A stretch of 8,240 bases of DNA from Spirochaetaceae bacterium (GCA_003557605.1 PWNW01000183.1:1-8240), one strand, 5' to 3'. Numbered from the stretch's first letter, positions 1 through 6,978 are shown. The notes: generated by a model from the sequence alone, not told the origin. A program made the numbers and translations.

Positions 1-1239
1 AAACTTTGCTTAGATTATTCTGTTGCTAGTAATGATACTGTTTATGATGATTGGTTTCTTCCTTCAGATAAAGAACTTGAATACATGTATGAGAACTTAT
101 TTCTGCAAGGAATTGGCGATTTGAGAGGCGGCTCATATTGGAGTTCCTCAGAAAATGGATCGCGATGGGCATATGACTATGATTTCAGAAATGGCTGGAG
201 TTTCCCTGATGCTAGAAAATCCAATGGAGCTTATGTGAGACCAATCCGTTATGTCTATACTGACAGCAACGGAAACGATAATGGAGAAGAATCTGAATCA
301 CAAAACGGTTCTGATCAAGATGAAACAGATGATTCTGAACAAGAAAACACAGATGGATCTAATAATGATGCGGAAGAATCAACAGAAGTATATTTTGCAG
401 AAGACTTTTTTCCATATGATGCAGGCTTTGGAATAAAATATCATGTCACTGATTCTTATGATAATTTCAATGCTGCCTGTTGGGCTGTATTTCAGAGTAT
501 CTCTGGTAAGGCACCTTCCAGTAATACGTTATATCTACAAACATTAGTAAAAAACGATTCAGAGTTTTTAGGGGTGAAAACAGGCGATCTGCGTAGTTTT
601 CAGGGGAATAGCTTCTTTTTTAACCAAGGTCTTTCAAGCAACCAAGGACATTTCAATTTACCTCAGCTAATTCCTGAATCTTTCAGCATTGGAGATACAT
701 ACACAATACATTTATCACCTGATCGAGTGCACTCAATTGAAATTGAAGGTATCTATACAATGGAATATGAAGACGTTATTTTTAATAACTGCATAAAAAT
801 TCTTTACGAAGTAGAAGGATTCCATGATTACGCGGACGGTCAAGGATATTATATATTTGCCCCAGAAGTTGGTATCGTGGAAGCATCTTTTACTCGTACC
901 AAATGCTATAACCTTGTTCAATTCTCATACCTGAAACATAAAACCTTTGAGCCTTTTTCCGTATCAGGGACAATCTATGATGGAGAAGATCCTGCCGAAG
1001 GTATATACTATCAATACTCTTCTTTAATAATCTACCCAAATAGAAACACCAATGTAACCGGCAGTTTTACTCTTCCAGAGGTATATGGACCGAGCATTGA
1101 ACTTTGGCTGGGGTATGATTCTGTGGGAAATAATTATATTGATAATGATTTTCCTGATGAAAGATATCCGGTACGGGTTTTCATAGATGGTATTACTGAA
1201 AATATAGATAACTATGAAATAAACTTGCAGGATTTTTAA
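1..1239 (+). CDS. DUF1566-domain probable surface/exported protein, 3' part (5' end outside window)
   Basis: The frame is open from the first base, so the gene starts upstream of the window; the ATG at 85 is an internal methionine (codon 29). 412 codons are visible. Residues about 1-86 carry the DUF1566 (Lcl C-terminal / Fibrobacter succinogenes major paralogous) signature: W-F-L-P-S-D-K-E-L, then M-Y-E-N-L, Y-W-S-S-S-E and V-R-P-I-R. Residues about 87-128 form a low-complexity acidic linker of Asp, Glu, Asn, Ser and Gln. Residues about 129-412 look beta-rich; the end (about 320-412, beginning F-S-V-S-G-T-I-Y-D-G) resembles a carboxypeptidase-regulatory-like beta-sandwich, and the part before it contains a motif ending in A-P-E-V-G-I-V. 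No signal peptide can be seen because the N terminus is missing; export is inferred from the family. The gene is visibly A+T-richer than the enzyme genes and probably unrelated to the sugar locus, with which it converges. The biochemical function is unknown. Confidence 0.85.
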   Translation, partial: KLCLDYSVASNDTVYDDWFLPSDKELEYMYENLFLQGIGDLRGGSYWSSSENGSRWAYDYDFRNGWSFPDARKSNGAYVRPIRYVYTDSNGNDNGEESESQNGSDQDETDDSEQENTDGSNNDAEESTEVYFAEDFFPYDAGFGIKYHVTDSYDNFNAACWAVFQSISGKAPSSNTLYLQTLVKNDSEFLGVKTGDLRSFQGNSFFFNQGLSSNQGHFNLPQLIPESFSIGDTYTIHLSPDRVHSIEIEGIYTMEYEDVIFNNCIKILYEVEGFHDYADGQGYYIFAPEVGIVEASFTRTKCYNLVQFSYLKHKTFEPFSVSGTIYDGEDPAEGIYYQYSSLIIYPNRNTNVTGSFTLPEVYGPSIELWLGYDSVGNNYIDNDFPDERYPVRVFIDGITENIDNYEINLQDF

Positions 1240-1299
1240 TTCTGCTGTTCCGGCATACCGAGGATATTATCTTCTTGTTCAGCATCCCCCCTGTGTTTT

Positions 1300-2436
1300 T
1301 CAGGTCAGCTGCTTGCCGTAGAGAAATGCGGTATCCACGTCAACTGCAGTACTGCTGCCTGATTCGGCGGTGAACACCACCTGCTGATCATGTACCGTTA
1401 CCGAAGCAGCAGCATCAAAGTCTGCCGGCAGGGGTGCAGTTCCCTGAATATATGAGACGGTAAAGGGATGTTCGCTGGTAAGAGTATGGTATGTACGAAC
1501 TCCCTTTGCAGAGAGCAAGTTGTCTTCTGTTGAATTCTTCAGGGAAGCTGAAAAGAAGGAGCATACATCCTCAAGTCCGATGCATGAGTTCCTTCCGTTC
1601 CATGGAGGATTGTACCGGCCTTTGTTTTCCATCCAGTAGAGCGTTGAGGGGAGCACCCTTGGATCTTTCAGAGAATACCAGAGATACCCTCCTTCCCTGC
1701 AGACTGCAGCGGTCCATCCCAGTTCAGCCCCTTCAGAACTGACAAGCTGTATGAGATCCATGAATCCCTCCCGCGCAGGGAATATGGTGCAGTCAACCGT
1801 ATCAGGGTCTTTCCAGACGGAAGGCACCTTGCGGGGAGATGAAAACCATGCTCCCGGCGCAAGGGCCCTGTATAGGCCGTTATGGAAATAATTCCCCTCT
1901 TCATAGGGAACGGTAAGTCCGAAGGCAGTATTTCCAGTCCGTATCACAAGGGGACCGTTGTGCACACCCAGTGTTGCATGATGCCCCATGGATATCTTCC
2001 CGCTGTTTCCAGTAATTACATGGCGAGTGTACACAGCCGTCTGTCCTTCCATCAAATATATCTGCTTAGTTACTGATCCAGGCCGAACGGCTGTTTTCAT
2101 GTTAAGGAAGATCGATGTAATGCCGTCCTTGGTGAAGTGTTCACCATATTCCCAGCGCCCGGATGCGGTCTCTCCATGGGAGTCAGGGTATTCATCACCC
2201 TCCCCTCCGAAGGGCATGCAGAAGAAATCTCCCCTCAGAGGCTTCAGGACTGGTTCATGGACCTCAGTTCCATCTTCCTGCCATGGACTTATGTGGTACG
2301 GCTCAACCGGCGCATTGCTTCCAGGGAGTAAAAAGGAGACCGGGGCCATTTGGCCGCCGTCAACCGTAAACGATGCAGACACATGACTGCTCTCAAGAGT
2401 ATAGCAGGGCTTACCATACCGTATTTCCTGTTTCAC
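1300..2436 (-). CDS. Galactose-mutarotase-fold (aldose 1-epimerase-like) protein
   Basis: This 378-residue protein has the length and layout of the aldose 1-epimerase / galactose mutarotase-like superfamily, which interconverts alpha and beta anomers of free sugars in the cytoplasm. Visible features are a beta-rich body without a signal peptide, an early R-G-D-F-F-C-M-P-F-G-G segment (68-78), paired histidines at 152-153 (M-G-H-H-A) where the family has its general-acid His, and G-L-E-D near 287-290, whose Glu289 fits the position of the catalytic base. Overall similarity to classical GalM is low, so a divergent subfamily is likely and the substrate cannot be read. The start is GTG at 2436; a perfect GGAGGA Shine-Dalgarno (2441-2446, minus strand) four bases upstream decides it. 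It lies 41 bp downstream of the isomerase gene in the same direction, so the two are probably cotranscribed, with the mutarotase supplying the anomer the isomerase uses. A non-catalytic sugar-binding role is possible. Confidence 0.65.
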   Translation of the reverse strand: MKQEIRYGKPCYTLESSHVSASFTVDGGQMAPVSFLLPGSNAPVEPYHISPWQEDGTEVHEPVLKPLRGDFFCMPFGGEGDEYPDSHGETASGRWEYGEHFTKDGITSIFLNMKTAVRPGSVTKQIYLMEGQTAVYTRHVITGNSGKISMGHHATLGVHNGPLVIRTGNTAFGLTVPYEEGNYFHNGLYRALAPGAWFSSPRKVPSVWKDPDTVDCTIFPAREGFMDLIQLVSSEGAELGWTAAVCREGGYLWYSLKDPRVLPSTLYWMENKGRYNPPWNGRNSCIGLEDVCSFFSASLKNSTEDNLLSAKGVRTYHTLTSEHPFTVSYIQGTAPLPADFDAAASVTVHDQQVVFTAESGSSTAVDVDTAFLYGKQLT

Positions 2437-2477
2437 CTGTTCCTCCGTATGCGGGCAGAACCGCCGGTCATACCTGT

Positions 2478-3854
2478 TTATTCAATAATCTCCACATCCC
2501 ATCCCATGATTTCTCCAAAGGTCCGCAGCACCTTCATCTGCTGGTTATAGATGAGGGCACTGTGATGGGTTCCGCCTGCTTCGCTGAAACGTTCAAGAAA
2601 TACAGCTATATCCATCTTCGGCCTGATCCATCCATGCACGGTGTCTGAGAAATCTGTATTATCATGGGAAACTACTTCCACCGGAGCAATAATTAACCGA
2701 TATGCATCACCTGCCGTGGGCACCAGATTGACAAGATGAGCATCTCCAGGCATGAACTGCCCAACTGCATACACAGGCTGTTCTGCATCACTGAAACGAT
2801 AGTCCTTTACCTGGAATACTGCCCTTGGACTGCACACCCTTGGATTGATCTCTCCCATATGACTGAGAAAGATTGTTCCTCCCTCCCAGTCGGGGCAGAA
2901 CATTTCGCAAAATGAAGTGCTGCTGCTGAGTTCCATTAATGCCGCAACCAAGGAAGCAGTGAGAACATCCCCTTCCCCGGCATACCCGTACCCTTCATAC
3001 ATTCCCTCTGCAGAATACAGGAAGGGCATTCGCTTGATTGCTGAAGATCGTGTTATGTTGAGGAAATTACAGGTAAACCCGTTTAACTGCTCTGACTTCA
3101 TCCAGTTACGCAGATGCCGTGCAACTGCAAGATTGTACCTGAGGGTTGCTTCAGGGATCTCCGCTGCATCGCCGATGGACTCCAGATATGATACCTCCTG
3201 AGCAAACTCCTCATCACTGAGTTCATCAACCACAGAATCTTGGGGATATACAATGGTTTTCACTCCGATAGTTTCTTCGAGAATCTTTGGATCAACCTGA
3301 AAGTCGCCCATGCCTTTGAAGGGTTCACCAATGATTCCAATTCTGGACTGCTTCATTGCAGCGGCTGCTCCAGCAGCCCGGGCACGGTCAATGACCCTCT
3401 TCAATACGTCTGACTGCTTCCAATGCCCAGCCTCAATAAAGAACTGCTTCTGTTTCCGTTTCAGCATGCTGCAGAGATCCTGAACCCCATGAATACCGTG
3501 ATTAAATAAGATTTTGTCTGACTTCTGCTTAGAGCCAAAGGAGTATTCCGGTGTTGTGTCCAGGATGATCAGGGGGAGGACAGTCTTCTCAAGGGGTCCG
3601 ATGGACTCAAGAGAGGGAGAGTATGCAAGATGAAACACTACTGCAGCATGTACTTCTGCCTCCTCAAACTGCTTCAGCGCCTGTGAAAATTCATCTTCAA
3701 CCCTGCACAACCCCGTACGAACTACCTCGCCTCCGAGAGATTCCAATTCCTGGGCAATAGTTTCATAAAAGGATTCAATTTCTCTCCGCATTTCCGGGGC
3801 GACTTCATCATAGAGCTTCACATAGAATGGAAGCAGTCCAACGCGAATATTCAT
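2478..3854 (-). CDS. L-arabinose isomerase-family (AraA-like) sugar isomerase
   Basis: This 458-residue protein belongs to the L-arabinose/L-fucose isomerase superfamily, metal-dependent cytoplasmic enzymes that interconvert aldoses and ketoses. The C-terminal half carries the AraA catalytic set: Y-A-G-E-G-D (Glu294), S-F-C-E-M-F (Glu317), L-S-H-M-G-E (His332) and G-G-T-H-H-S (His430/431), matching E. coli AraA Glu306, Glu333, His350 and His450. The N-terminal Rossmann-like part is much more divergent, and the protein is about 40 residues shorter than classical AraA (about 500). The substrate may therefore not be L-arabinose; none of araB, araD or a second AraA-pathway gene is nearby. The ATG start has AAGGAG (3861-3866) six bases upstream. 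It is the first gene of a two-gene unit with the mutarotase-like protein and is divergent from the DeoR regulator, its likely controller. The family and active site are clear; the substrate is open. Confidence 0.85.
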   Translation of the reverse strand: MNIRVGLLPFYVKLYDEVAPEMRREIESFYETIAQELESLGGEVVRTGLCRVEDEFSQALKQFEEAEVHAAVVFHLAYSPSLESIGPLEKTVLPLIILDTTPEYSFGSKQKSDKILFNHGIHGVQDLCSMLKRKQKQFFIEAGHWKQSDVLKRVIDRARAAGAAAAMKQSRIGIIGEPFKGMGDFQVDPKILEETIGVKTIVYPQDSVVDELSDEEFAQEVSYLESIGDAAEIPEATLRYNLAVARHLRNWMKSEQLNGFTCNFLNITRSSAIKRMPFLYSAEGMYEGYGYAGEGDVLTASLVAALMELSSSTSFCEMFCPDWEGGTIFLSHMGEINPRVCSPRAVFQVKDYRFSDAEQPVYAVGQFMPGDAHLVNLVPTAGDAYRLIIAPVEVVSHDNTDFSDTVHGWIRPKMDIAVFLERFSEAGGTHHSALIYNQQMKVLRTFGEIMGWDVEIIE

Positions 3855-3878
3855 GGCATTCTCCTTATGGTTTCAGAT

Positions 3879-3902
3879 TTCCCGTATCATGGTGCACGGG
3901 AA
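3879..3902 (-). promoter_or_regulatory. Leader hairpin upstream of AraA-like gene
   Basis: A perfect 7-bp inverted repeat, TTCCCGT (3879-3885) and ACGGGAA (3896-3902), has a 10-base loop containing GTGCAC. It lies 12 bases upstream of the AAGGAG ribosome binding site of the isomerase gene. It could be a stabilising or regulatory mRNA stem-loop, or a protein-binding dyad; the sequence cannot tell these apart. Confidence 0.4.
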
Positions 3903-3926
3903 CATCAGATTAGTCAAGCATAACAT

Positions 3927-3956
3927 CTAATTGATGCTTATATTGGTCATTATACT
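3927..3956 (+). repeat. 30-bp direct repeat, copy 1 (contains candidate operator 3939-3954)
   Basis: This copy matches 4080-4109 at 24 of 30 positions: CTAATT, then ATG, TT, TATTG, CATTATA. The core TATATTGG/TCATTATA (3939-3954) is an imperfect dyad (6 of 8 positions pair). On the minus strand the right half reads TATAAT (3949-3954), a perfect -10 hexamer that could serve the isomerase gene, but no good -35 lies at the right distance. CTTGAT (3966-3971) follows at nearly the same distance as in copy 2, where it forms part of the regulator's -35. These are probably DeoR operators, by inference. Confidence 0.45.
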
Positions 3957-4079
3957 ACAGAATTCCTTGATAATCATGAAGAAAAGGTAGATAAAAGTAC
4001 TTTTCAAGGATTTTTTGTTTCTGTACATCCCCTCTGCCTGATATACTGCACGTATTAATGAATTATTCAATCATTTCTA

Positions 4080-4109
4080 CTAATTTATGTTTGTATTGAC
4101 CATTATATT
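4080..4109 (+). repeat. 30-bp direct repeat, copy 2 (contains candidate operator 4092-4107)
   Basis: This is the second copy of the element at 3927-3956. Its core is GTATTGAC/CATTATA. It ends 11 bp before the predicted -35 of the regulator promoter (TTGATT, 4121-4126), a position typical for upstream regulator binding. Autoregulation of the DeoR-family gene is the simplest reading. Confidence 0.45.
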
Positions 4110-4120
4110 CTTCAATACAC

Positions 4121-4148
4121 TTGATTAACCCAAATTATCAGGTATACT
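4121..4148 (+). promoter_or_regulatory. Sigma70-like promoter of the DeoR-family gene
   Basis: The -35 TTGATT (4121-4126) and -10 TATACT (4143-4148) are separated by 16 bp. Transcription would start near 4155, giving a leader of about 85-90 bases before the ATG at 4242. A candidate operator lies just upstream. Confidence 0.5.
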
Positions 4149-4241
4149 ATCAACAGCATACTACTGTTTGTTTGACCTGCAGGCTGCACACCAAGAAGGA
4201 ACCAGGTTTTCTTGCCAAAATTGAATATCTATGGAGAGACT

Positions 4242-5042
4242 ATGTCAAAAATCGAGAAGCGTGAACAGCGATTCCTGGACCTGCTCCGGAACTACCGACG
4301 CATGGATATCAGCCAGGCAGCTCAGTATCTCCATATCTCCGAGACTACTGCCCGCCGTATGGCCTCAAAACTTGAAGAGGCAAAAAAAGTTGTCAGGACC
4401 CATGAAGGGGTGCAGCTCTCAGAGCAGTATTCAAGCGAGTACTCCTATAAAAGCAGGGAGCTGCGGAATTATGAAGAGAAAGCTGCTATCGCAAATTACT
4501 GTGCTTCCCTCATCCAGCCGGGGGACCGGATATTTTGTGATTCCGGCACTACGATACATCGGTTTGTACTGAGTATCGTACAACGTATTCAGAACGAAAA
4601 TCTCCAGGATGTGGTGGTGCTTTCAAACTCCCTTGCGAACTTTGATCCTATCGCCAATTTCTGCAAAGTGATACTGCTGGGAGGAGAAATACGGCTTTCA
4701 CGGATGGACGTATGCGGTTCAATCACTGAGGACACGATCCGGAAGTTTCATATTACCAAGGCCTTTGTCGGCGGCGATGCTGTTCACAGCAGGATGGGGG
4801 TCATGACAACCGATGAACGGACAGCCTGGATCAATAAGATCGTGTTGTCAGATGCGGAGCAGACCTATATTCTGGCGGATTCATCAAAGTTTGAGAAGAC
4901 GTCATTTATCAGCTATGCTGATCAAAACAATATTACGGAAATTGTCACAGACTGGAATCTTCCAAAGAACATAGAACTGCTCTTCACCCAGATGGGATAT
5001 CGAATACGTGTGCTTAACAAACCGGAATTCCAGGAAGCGTAG
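4242..5042 (+). CDS. DeoR-family sugar-phosphate-responsive transcriptional regulator
   Basis: 266 residues from the chosen ATG, normal for the DeoR/GlpR family. Residues about 5-57 form the N-terminal winged helix-turn-helix (I-S-Q-A-A-Q-Y-L, then S-E-T-T-A-R-R). Residues about 70-240 form the DeoRC sensor domain with the R-N-Y-E-E-K entry motif, G-D-R-I-F-C-D-S-G-T-T (94-104), L-G-G-E-I (146-150), F-V-G-G-D-A-V (175-181) and A-D-S-S-K-F (212-217). Family members usually repress sugar operons and release DNA on binding a phosphorylated intermediate at the D-S-G-T-T region. The ATG at 4242 is preferred over an in-frame TTG at 4212 because GGAGAG (4233-4238) sits directly before it and family proteins start close to this point. 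It is divergent from the isomerase unit and convergent with the phosphosugar operon, so it probably controls both. The helix-turn-helix has A-R-R where many relatives have V-R-R. Family assignment is firm; the effector is unknown. Confidence 0.9.
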   Translation: MSKIEKREQRFLDLLRNYRRMDISQAAQYLHISETTARRMASKLEEAKKVVRTHEGVQLSEQYSSEYSYKSRELRNYEEKAAIANYCASLIQPGDRIFCDSGTTIHRFVLSIVQRIQNENLQDVVVLSNSLANFDPIANFCKVILLGGEIRLSRMDVCGSITEDTIRKFHITKAFVGGDAVHSRMGVMTTDERTAWINKIVLSDAEQTYILADSSKFEKTSFISYADQNNITEIVTDWNLPKNIELLFTQMGYRIRVLNKPEFQEA

Positions 5043-5064
5043 TTCATCGCTTCGGGAATTCCGG
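5022..5064. terminator. Long stem-loop at the end of the DeoR gene, probable bidirectional terminator
   Basis: CCGGAATTCC (5022-5031) plus GAAGCG (5034-5039) pair with CGCTTC (5048-5053) plus GGAATTCCGG (5055-5064): 16 base pairs with a small internal bulge and an 8-base loop. The TAG stop codon (5040-5042) lies in the loop, so the last codons of the regulator are part of the stem. On the plus strand a T-rich stretch follows (from 5075), but no uninterrupted T tract. It sits between convergent genes, where a two-way terminator is expected. Confidence 0.65.
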
Positions 5065-5087
5065 CTGTCAGATCATTTTCTTTCCAA

Positions 5088-5693
5088 TTATTTCTTTTCT
5101 GAGGGATTCAGCCGCTCTCCCACTGCCCCGCCGGGGTGGATGAGGGCAAACTGCTCGTTTTGGTAATCCGTTTCTTCCAGGACAGCAACCTGCAGGGCGT
5201 CAAACAATGCGCTGAGAGCAGCAAAGCTGCTTGTTCCCTGGCTGTTGTAGCGGTCGCTTTCCCGGCCAACCTTCATGGCAAGAACCAGGTCAGCCTGCTC
5301 GGCCATAGGCGACTGCAGATCTTCTGTTACGGCAATTACAAAGACCTCTTTTTTCCGGCAGATATCTATGATGGGCATCAGCTCTGCTGTCTTGCCGCCC
5401 CGGGAGGCAACCACCATCACATCCCCTTTCTTGAGAAACCCGGTTGCCCCGTGCACCGCTTCAGCGGGAGAGATAAATCTGGCAGGACGTTCTATACAGC
5501 ACATGGAATGAGCAAAATGGCGGCATGCAATGCCCGAATGGCCGCATCCGCTGGCGGCTATTCTCTCCGCACTGCTCAAACGGTCAACGGCAGCAGCAAA
5601 TGCCTGCTTATCTGTCACTTCTTTGGTAAGCTGCAGGGCCTTGGCCTCAATGTCAAAGGAAGCCATTGCCTGCTCCCATGATATTTCTTTCAT
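5088..5693 (-). CDS. SIS-domain phosphosugar isomerase, arabinose-5-phosphate isomerase-like (KdsD/GutQ type without CBS domains)
   Basis: 201 residues consisting of one SIS domain, the sugar-isomerase fold of KdsD/KpsF/GutQ. It aligns with E. coli KdsD through S-G-C-G-H-S-G (48-54), P-A-E-A-V-H-G (76-82), the phosphate-binding S-R-G-G-K-T-A-E (97-104), G-R-E-S-D (143-147) and I-H-P-G-G-A-V-G (185-192). Family catalytic positions Glu111, Glu152, His88 and His193 are matched by Glu104, Glu145, His81 and His186, but Lys59 of KdsD is His52 here. The two C-terminal CBS domains of full-length KdsD (about 328 residues) are missing, as in other catabolic or single-domain members. The expected reaction is aldose-phosphate/2-ketose-phosphate isomerisation in the cytoplasm, for example D-arabinose 5-phosphate to D-ribulose 5-phosphate, or a six-carbon analogue. 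It is the last gene of the four-gene operon, 13 bp after the epimerase gene, with AGGAGG in that gap. No LPS/Kdo genes are nearby, so catabolism is more likely than Kdo synthesis. Confidence 0.8.
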   Translation of the reverse strand: MKEISWEQAMASFDIEAKALQLTKEVTDKQAFAAAVDRLSSAERIAASGCGHSGIACRHFAHSMCCIERPARFISPAEAVHGATGFLKKGDVMVVASRGGKTAELMPIIDICRKKEVFVIAVTEDLQSPMAEQADLVLAMKVGRESDRYNSQGTSSFAALSALFDALQVAVLEETDYQNEQFALIHPGGAVGERLNPSEKK

Positions 5694-5706
5694 CAGATTT
5701 CCTCCT

Positions 5707-6366
5707 CTAGCTGTTCACATCATTTCCGCGAAGGGTATTTACCGCAGCGGAGACATCTTCACTTTTAAACAGGTATGTACCGGCCACGAGAATGTCGACA
5801 CCGGCATCTCTGCATAATGCTGCTGTCTTCGGGTTGATCCCGCCGTCAACGCTGACAGCATAGGAACCCCCGGCAGCATCTCTGATTTTCACTGCCTCCC
5901 GTATTCTCTCCAGTGAACCCTCCATGAAGGACTGACCTCCGAATCCGGGATTTATGCTCATGATCAGCAGCAGGGAAAGATCTTCAATGTAGGGAAGCAC
6001 AGCGCTCACCGGCGTGGAGGGGCGCAGGGAAATACCGAATCCCCGTTTTGCCTCAACACAGCGTCGCCGTATTTCATCCATCTTCTTTGTCGCTTCCAGA
6101 TGCACTGTCACGATATCAGAACCTGCCTGCAGGAATGCATCCAGATGATTCTCCGGTTCTTCAACCATGAGGTGCACATCAAAACAAATATTGCTGTACT
6201 TCCTCAGGCCCTCAACGATGTTCGGACCAAAGGAAAGATTCGGGACAAACCTCCCGTCCATGACATCAATATGAAGGTACTCAGCGCCGGCATCGGCAAC
6301 TCTTGCAACCTCATCTGCAAGATGTCCCGGGTCAGCAGCAAACAGAGATGGTGAGATAATCAACAT
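5707..6366 (-). CDS. rpe: Ribulose-phosphate 3-epimerase family protein
   Basis: 219 residues, the standard length for this (beta/alpha)8 family, which inverts C3 of D-ribulose 5-phosphate or related ketose phosphates. Signatures in order: I-S-P-S-L-F-A-A-D (4-12), H-I-D-V-M-D-G (32-38), F-V-P-N (40-43), D-V-H-L-M-V (63-68), M-S-I-N-P-G-F-G-G-Q-S-F (136-147) and V-D-G-G-I-N (173-178). The metal ligands and catalytic aspartates are all present as His32, Asp34, His65 and Asp174. The loop before strand six reads S-L-R-P-S-T-P (113-119), with Arg where many family members have Asn, which may reflect substrate preference. The hexulose-phosphate-synthase motif D-x-K-x-x-D is absent, so this is not HxlA. 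Relatives such as AlsE act on allulose 6-phosphate, so the substrate may be a hexulose phosphate; the symbol indicates the family. Its stop is followed 13 bp later by the SIS gene, and its own AAGGAGG lies in the 15-bp gap after the preceding gene, suggesting translational coupling. Confidence 0.85.
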   Translation of the reverse strand: MLIISPSLFAADPGHLADEVARVADAGAEYLHIDVMDGRFVPNLSFGPNIVEGLRKYSNICFDVHLMVEEPENHLDAFLQAGSDIVTVHLEATKKMDEIRRRCVEAKRGFGISLRPSTPVSAVLPYIEDLSLLLIMSINPGFGGQSFMEGSLERIREAVKIRDAAGGSYAVSVDGGINPKTAALCRDAGVDILVAGTYLFKSEDVSAAVNTLRGNDVNS

Positions 6367-6381
6367 TGGCCTCCTTCGGGG

Positions 6382-6936
6382 TTATTCAAGATTTGCATGC
6401 AGCTCCAGCTTCCCGCTGCAGCTGATGTTCCGCAGTTCAGCAATCCTCAGGATCATGCTTTCCAGCAGTATCAGAAGGGCTTGTTCATATGAACTGCCTC
6501 CGGGCTGGAAAGATGTTCTTTCCTGCCCGGAGGCATGCAGCGCCCCGGGAATTTTTATTGTGATATCAGCAAGGTCTGCAAGGGTTGAATCAGGTCTTCC
6601 GGTAAGGGTTATGATTCTGGTTCCTATGGCCGATGCTTTTTCTCCCGCCTTGATAAGGTGAGAAGTTTCCCCGGACCCGCTGCCGATAACAAGAAGGTCC
6701 TTGTCGGTGACAGCCGGAGTAAGGGTATCTCCAACGATATGCACGGTAAACCCGAAGTGCATTAACCGCATGGAAAACGCCCGCATCATTAAAAGAGATC
6801 GGCCTGCACCGGCAGTAAACAGTCGGGGGGCTGACAGTATCTCATTGACTGCCTGCTCTGCAGCATCACCGTCAGCCCCTTGAACAGTCCTGCGAAGCTC
6901 ATCTATGATCTGCCCTGCATACCACAATACATTCAT
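6382..6936 (-). CDS. hxlB: 6-phospho-3-hexuloisomerase-like SIS protein (HxlB/PHI family)
   Basis: 184 residues, the usual length of 6-phospho-3-hexuloisomerase, which converts D-arabino-3-hexulose 6-phosphate to fructose 6-phosphate in the ribulose monophosphate pathway. Visible signatures are G-A-G-R-S (43-47), R-A-F-S-M-R-L-M-H-F-G (52-62), the phosphate-binding G-S-G-S-G-E-T (85-91), Q-P-G-G-S-S-Y-E-Q (144-152) and the very characteristic C terminus H-A-N-L-E (180-184). No transmembrane or regulatory domain is present. The ATG start has GGAGGA (6942-6947) five bases upstream. It is the second gene of the operon, 42 bp after the YjbQ-family gene. The usual partner enzyme, 3-hexulose-6-phosphate synthase, is not in this window, and its normal formaldehyde-linked role does not explain the neighbours, so the physiological substrate may be another 3-keto or 2-keto sugar phosphate. 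Family assignment is firm; the exact reaction here is inferred. Confidence 0.85.
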   Translation of the reverse strand: MNVLWYAGQIIDELRRTVQGADGDAAEQAVNEILSAPRLFTAGAGRSLLMMRAFSMRLMHFGFTVHIVGDTLTPAVTDKDLLVIGSGSGETSHLIKAGEKASAIGTRIITLTGRPDSTLADLADITIKIPGALHASGQERTSFQPGGSSYEQALLILLESMILRIAELRNISCSGKLELHANLE

Positions 6937-6978
6937 ATATGTCCTCCAGACTGCCCCTTGAACCTGTCTTACTCAGTA

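Larger units (their letters stand above)
3855..4241. other. Divergent A+T-rich control region between isomerase and DeoR genes
   Basis: No coding sequence is supported here. The region contains an isomerase leader hairpin (3879-3902), a 30-bp imperfect direct repeat (3927-3956 and 4080-4109) that includes candidate operators, a likely promoter for the regulator (4121-4148), and a perfect 12-bp palindrome (AAAAGTACTTTT, 3993-4004). A 7-bp inverted repeat TCCTTGA / TCAAGGA (3964-3970 and 4004-4010) is followed directly by six T residues (4011-4016). It could form a weak terminator- or attenuator-like structure on the plus strand, although its 33-base loop makes that doubtful. Confidence 0.6.

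Noticed and set aside
85..1239. A complete 384-residue gene starting at ATG 85
   Set aside because: The frame is open to base 1 and the upstream codons continue the DUF1566 motif (W-F-L-P-S), so the ATG is internal.
1240..1299. Terminator between the convergent DUF1566 and mutarotase-like genes
   Set aside because: Only 3-5 bp stems with long loops and no T tract could be found.
1988..2386. Plus-strand open frames inside the mutarotase-like gene
   Set aside because: They lack a credible ribosome binding site, show no recognisable motifs and lie opposite a well-supported gene.
3912..3917. TTGACT (minus strand) as -35 of the AraA-like gene
   Set aside because: No acceptable -10 hexamer lies 16-18 bp downstream; the nearest candidate needs a 20-bp spacer.
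4212..4241. Earlier in-frame TTG start for the DeoR-family gene at 4212
   Set aside because: The AAGGA upstream is 11 bases away and TTG is a weak start; the ATG at 4242 has GGAGAG directly before it and gives the normal family N terminus.
5707..6366. The RPE-like gene as the missing 3-hexulose-6-phosphate synthase
   Set aside because: It has the RPE metal ligands and H-I-D-V-M-D motif and lacks the D-x-K-x-x-D signature of the synthase family.
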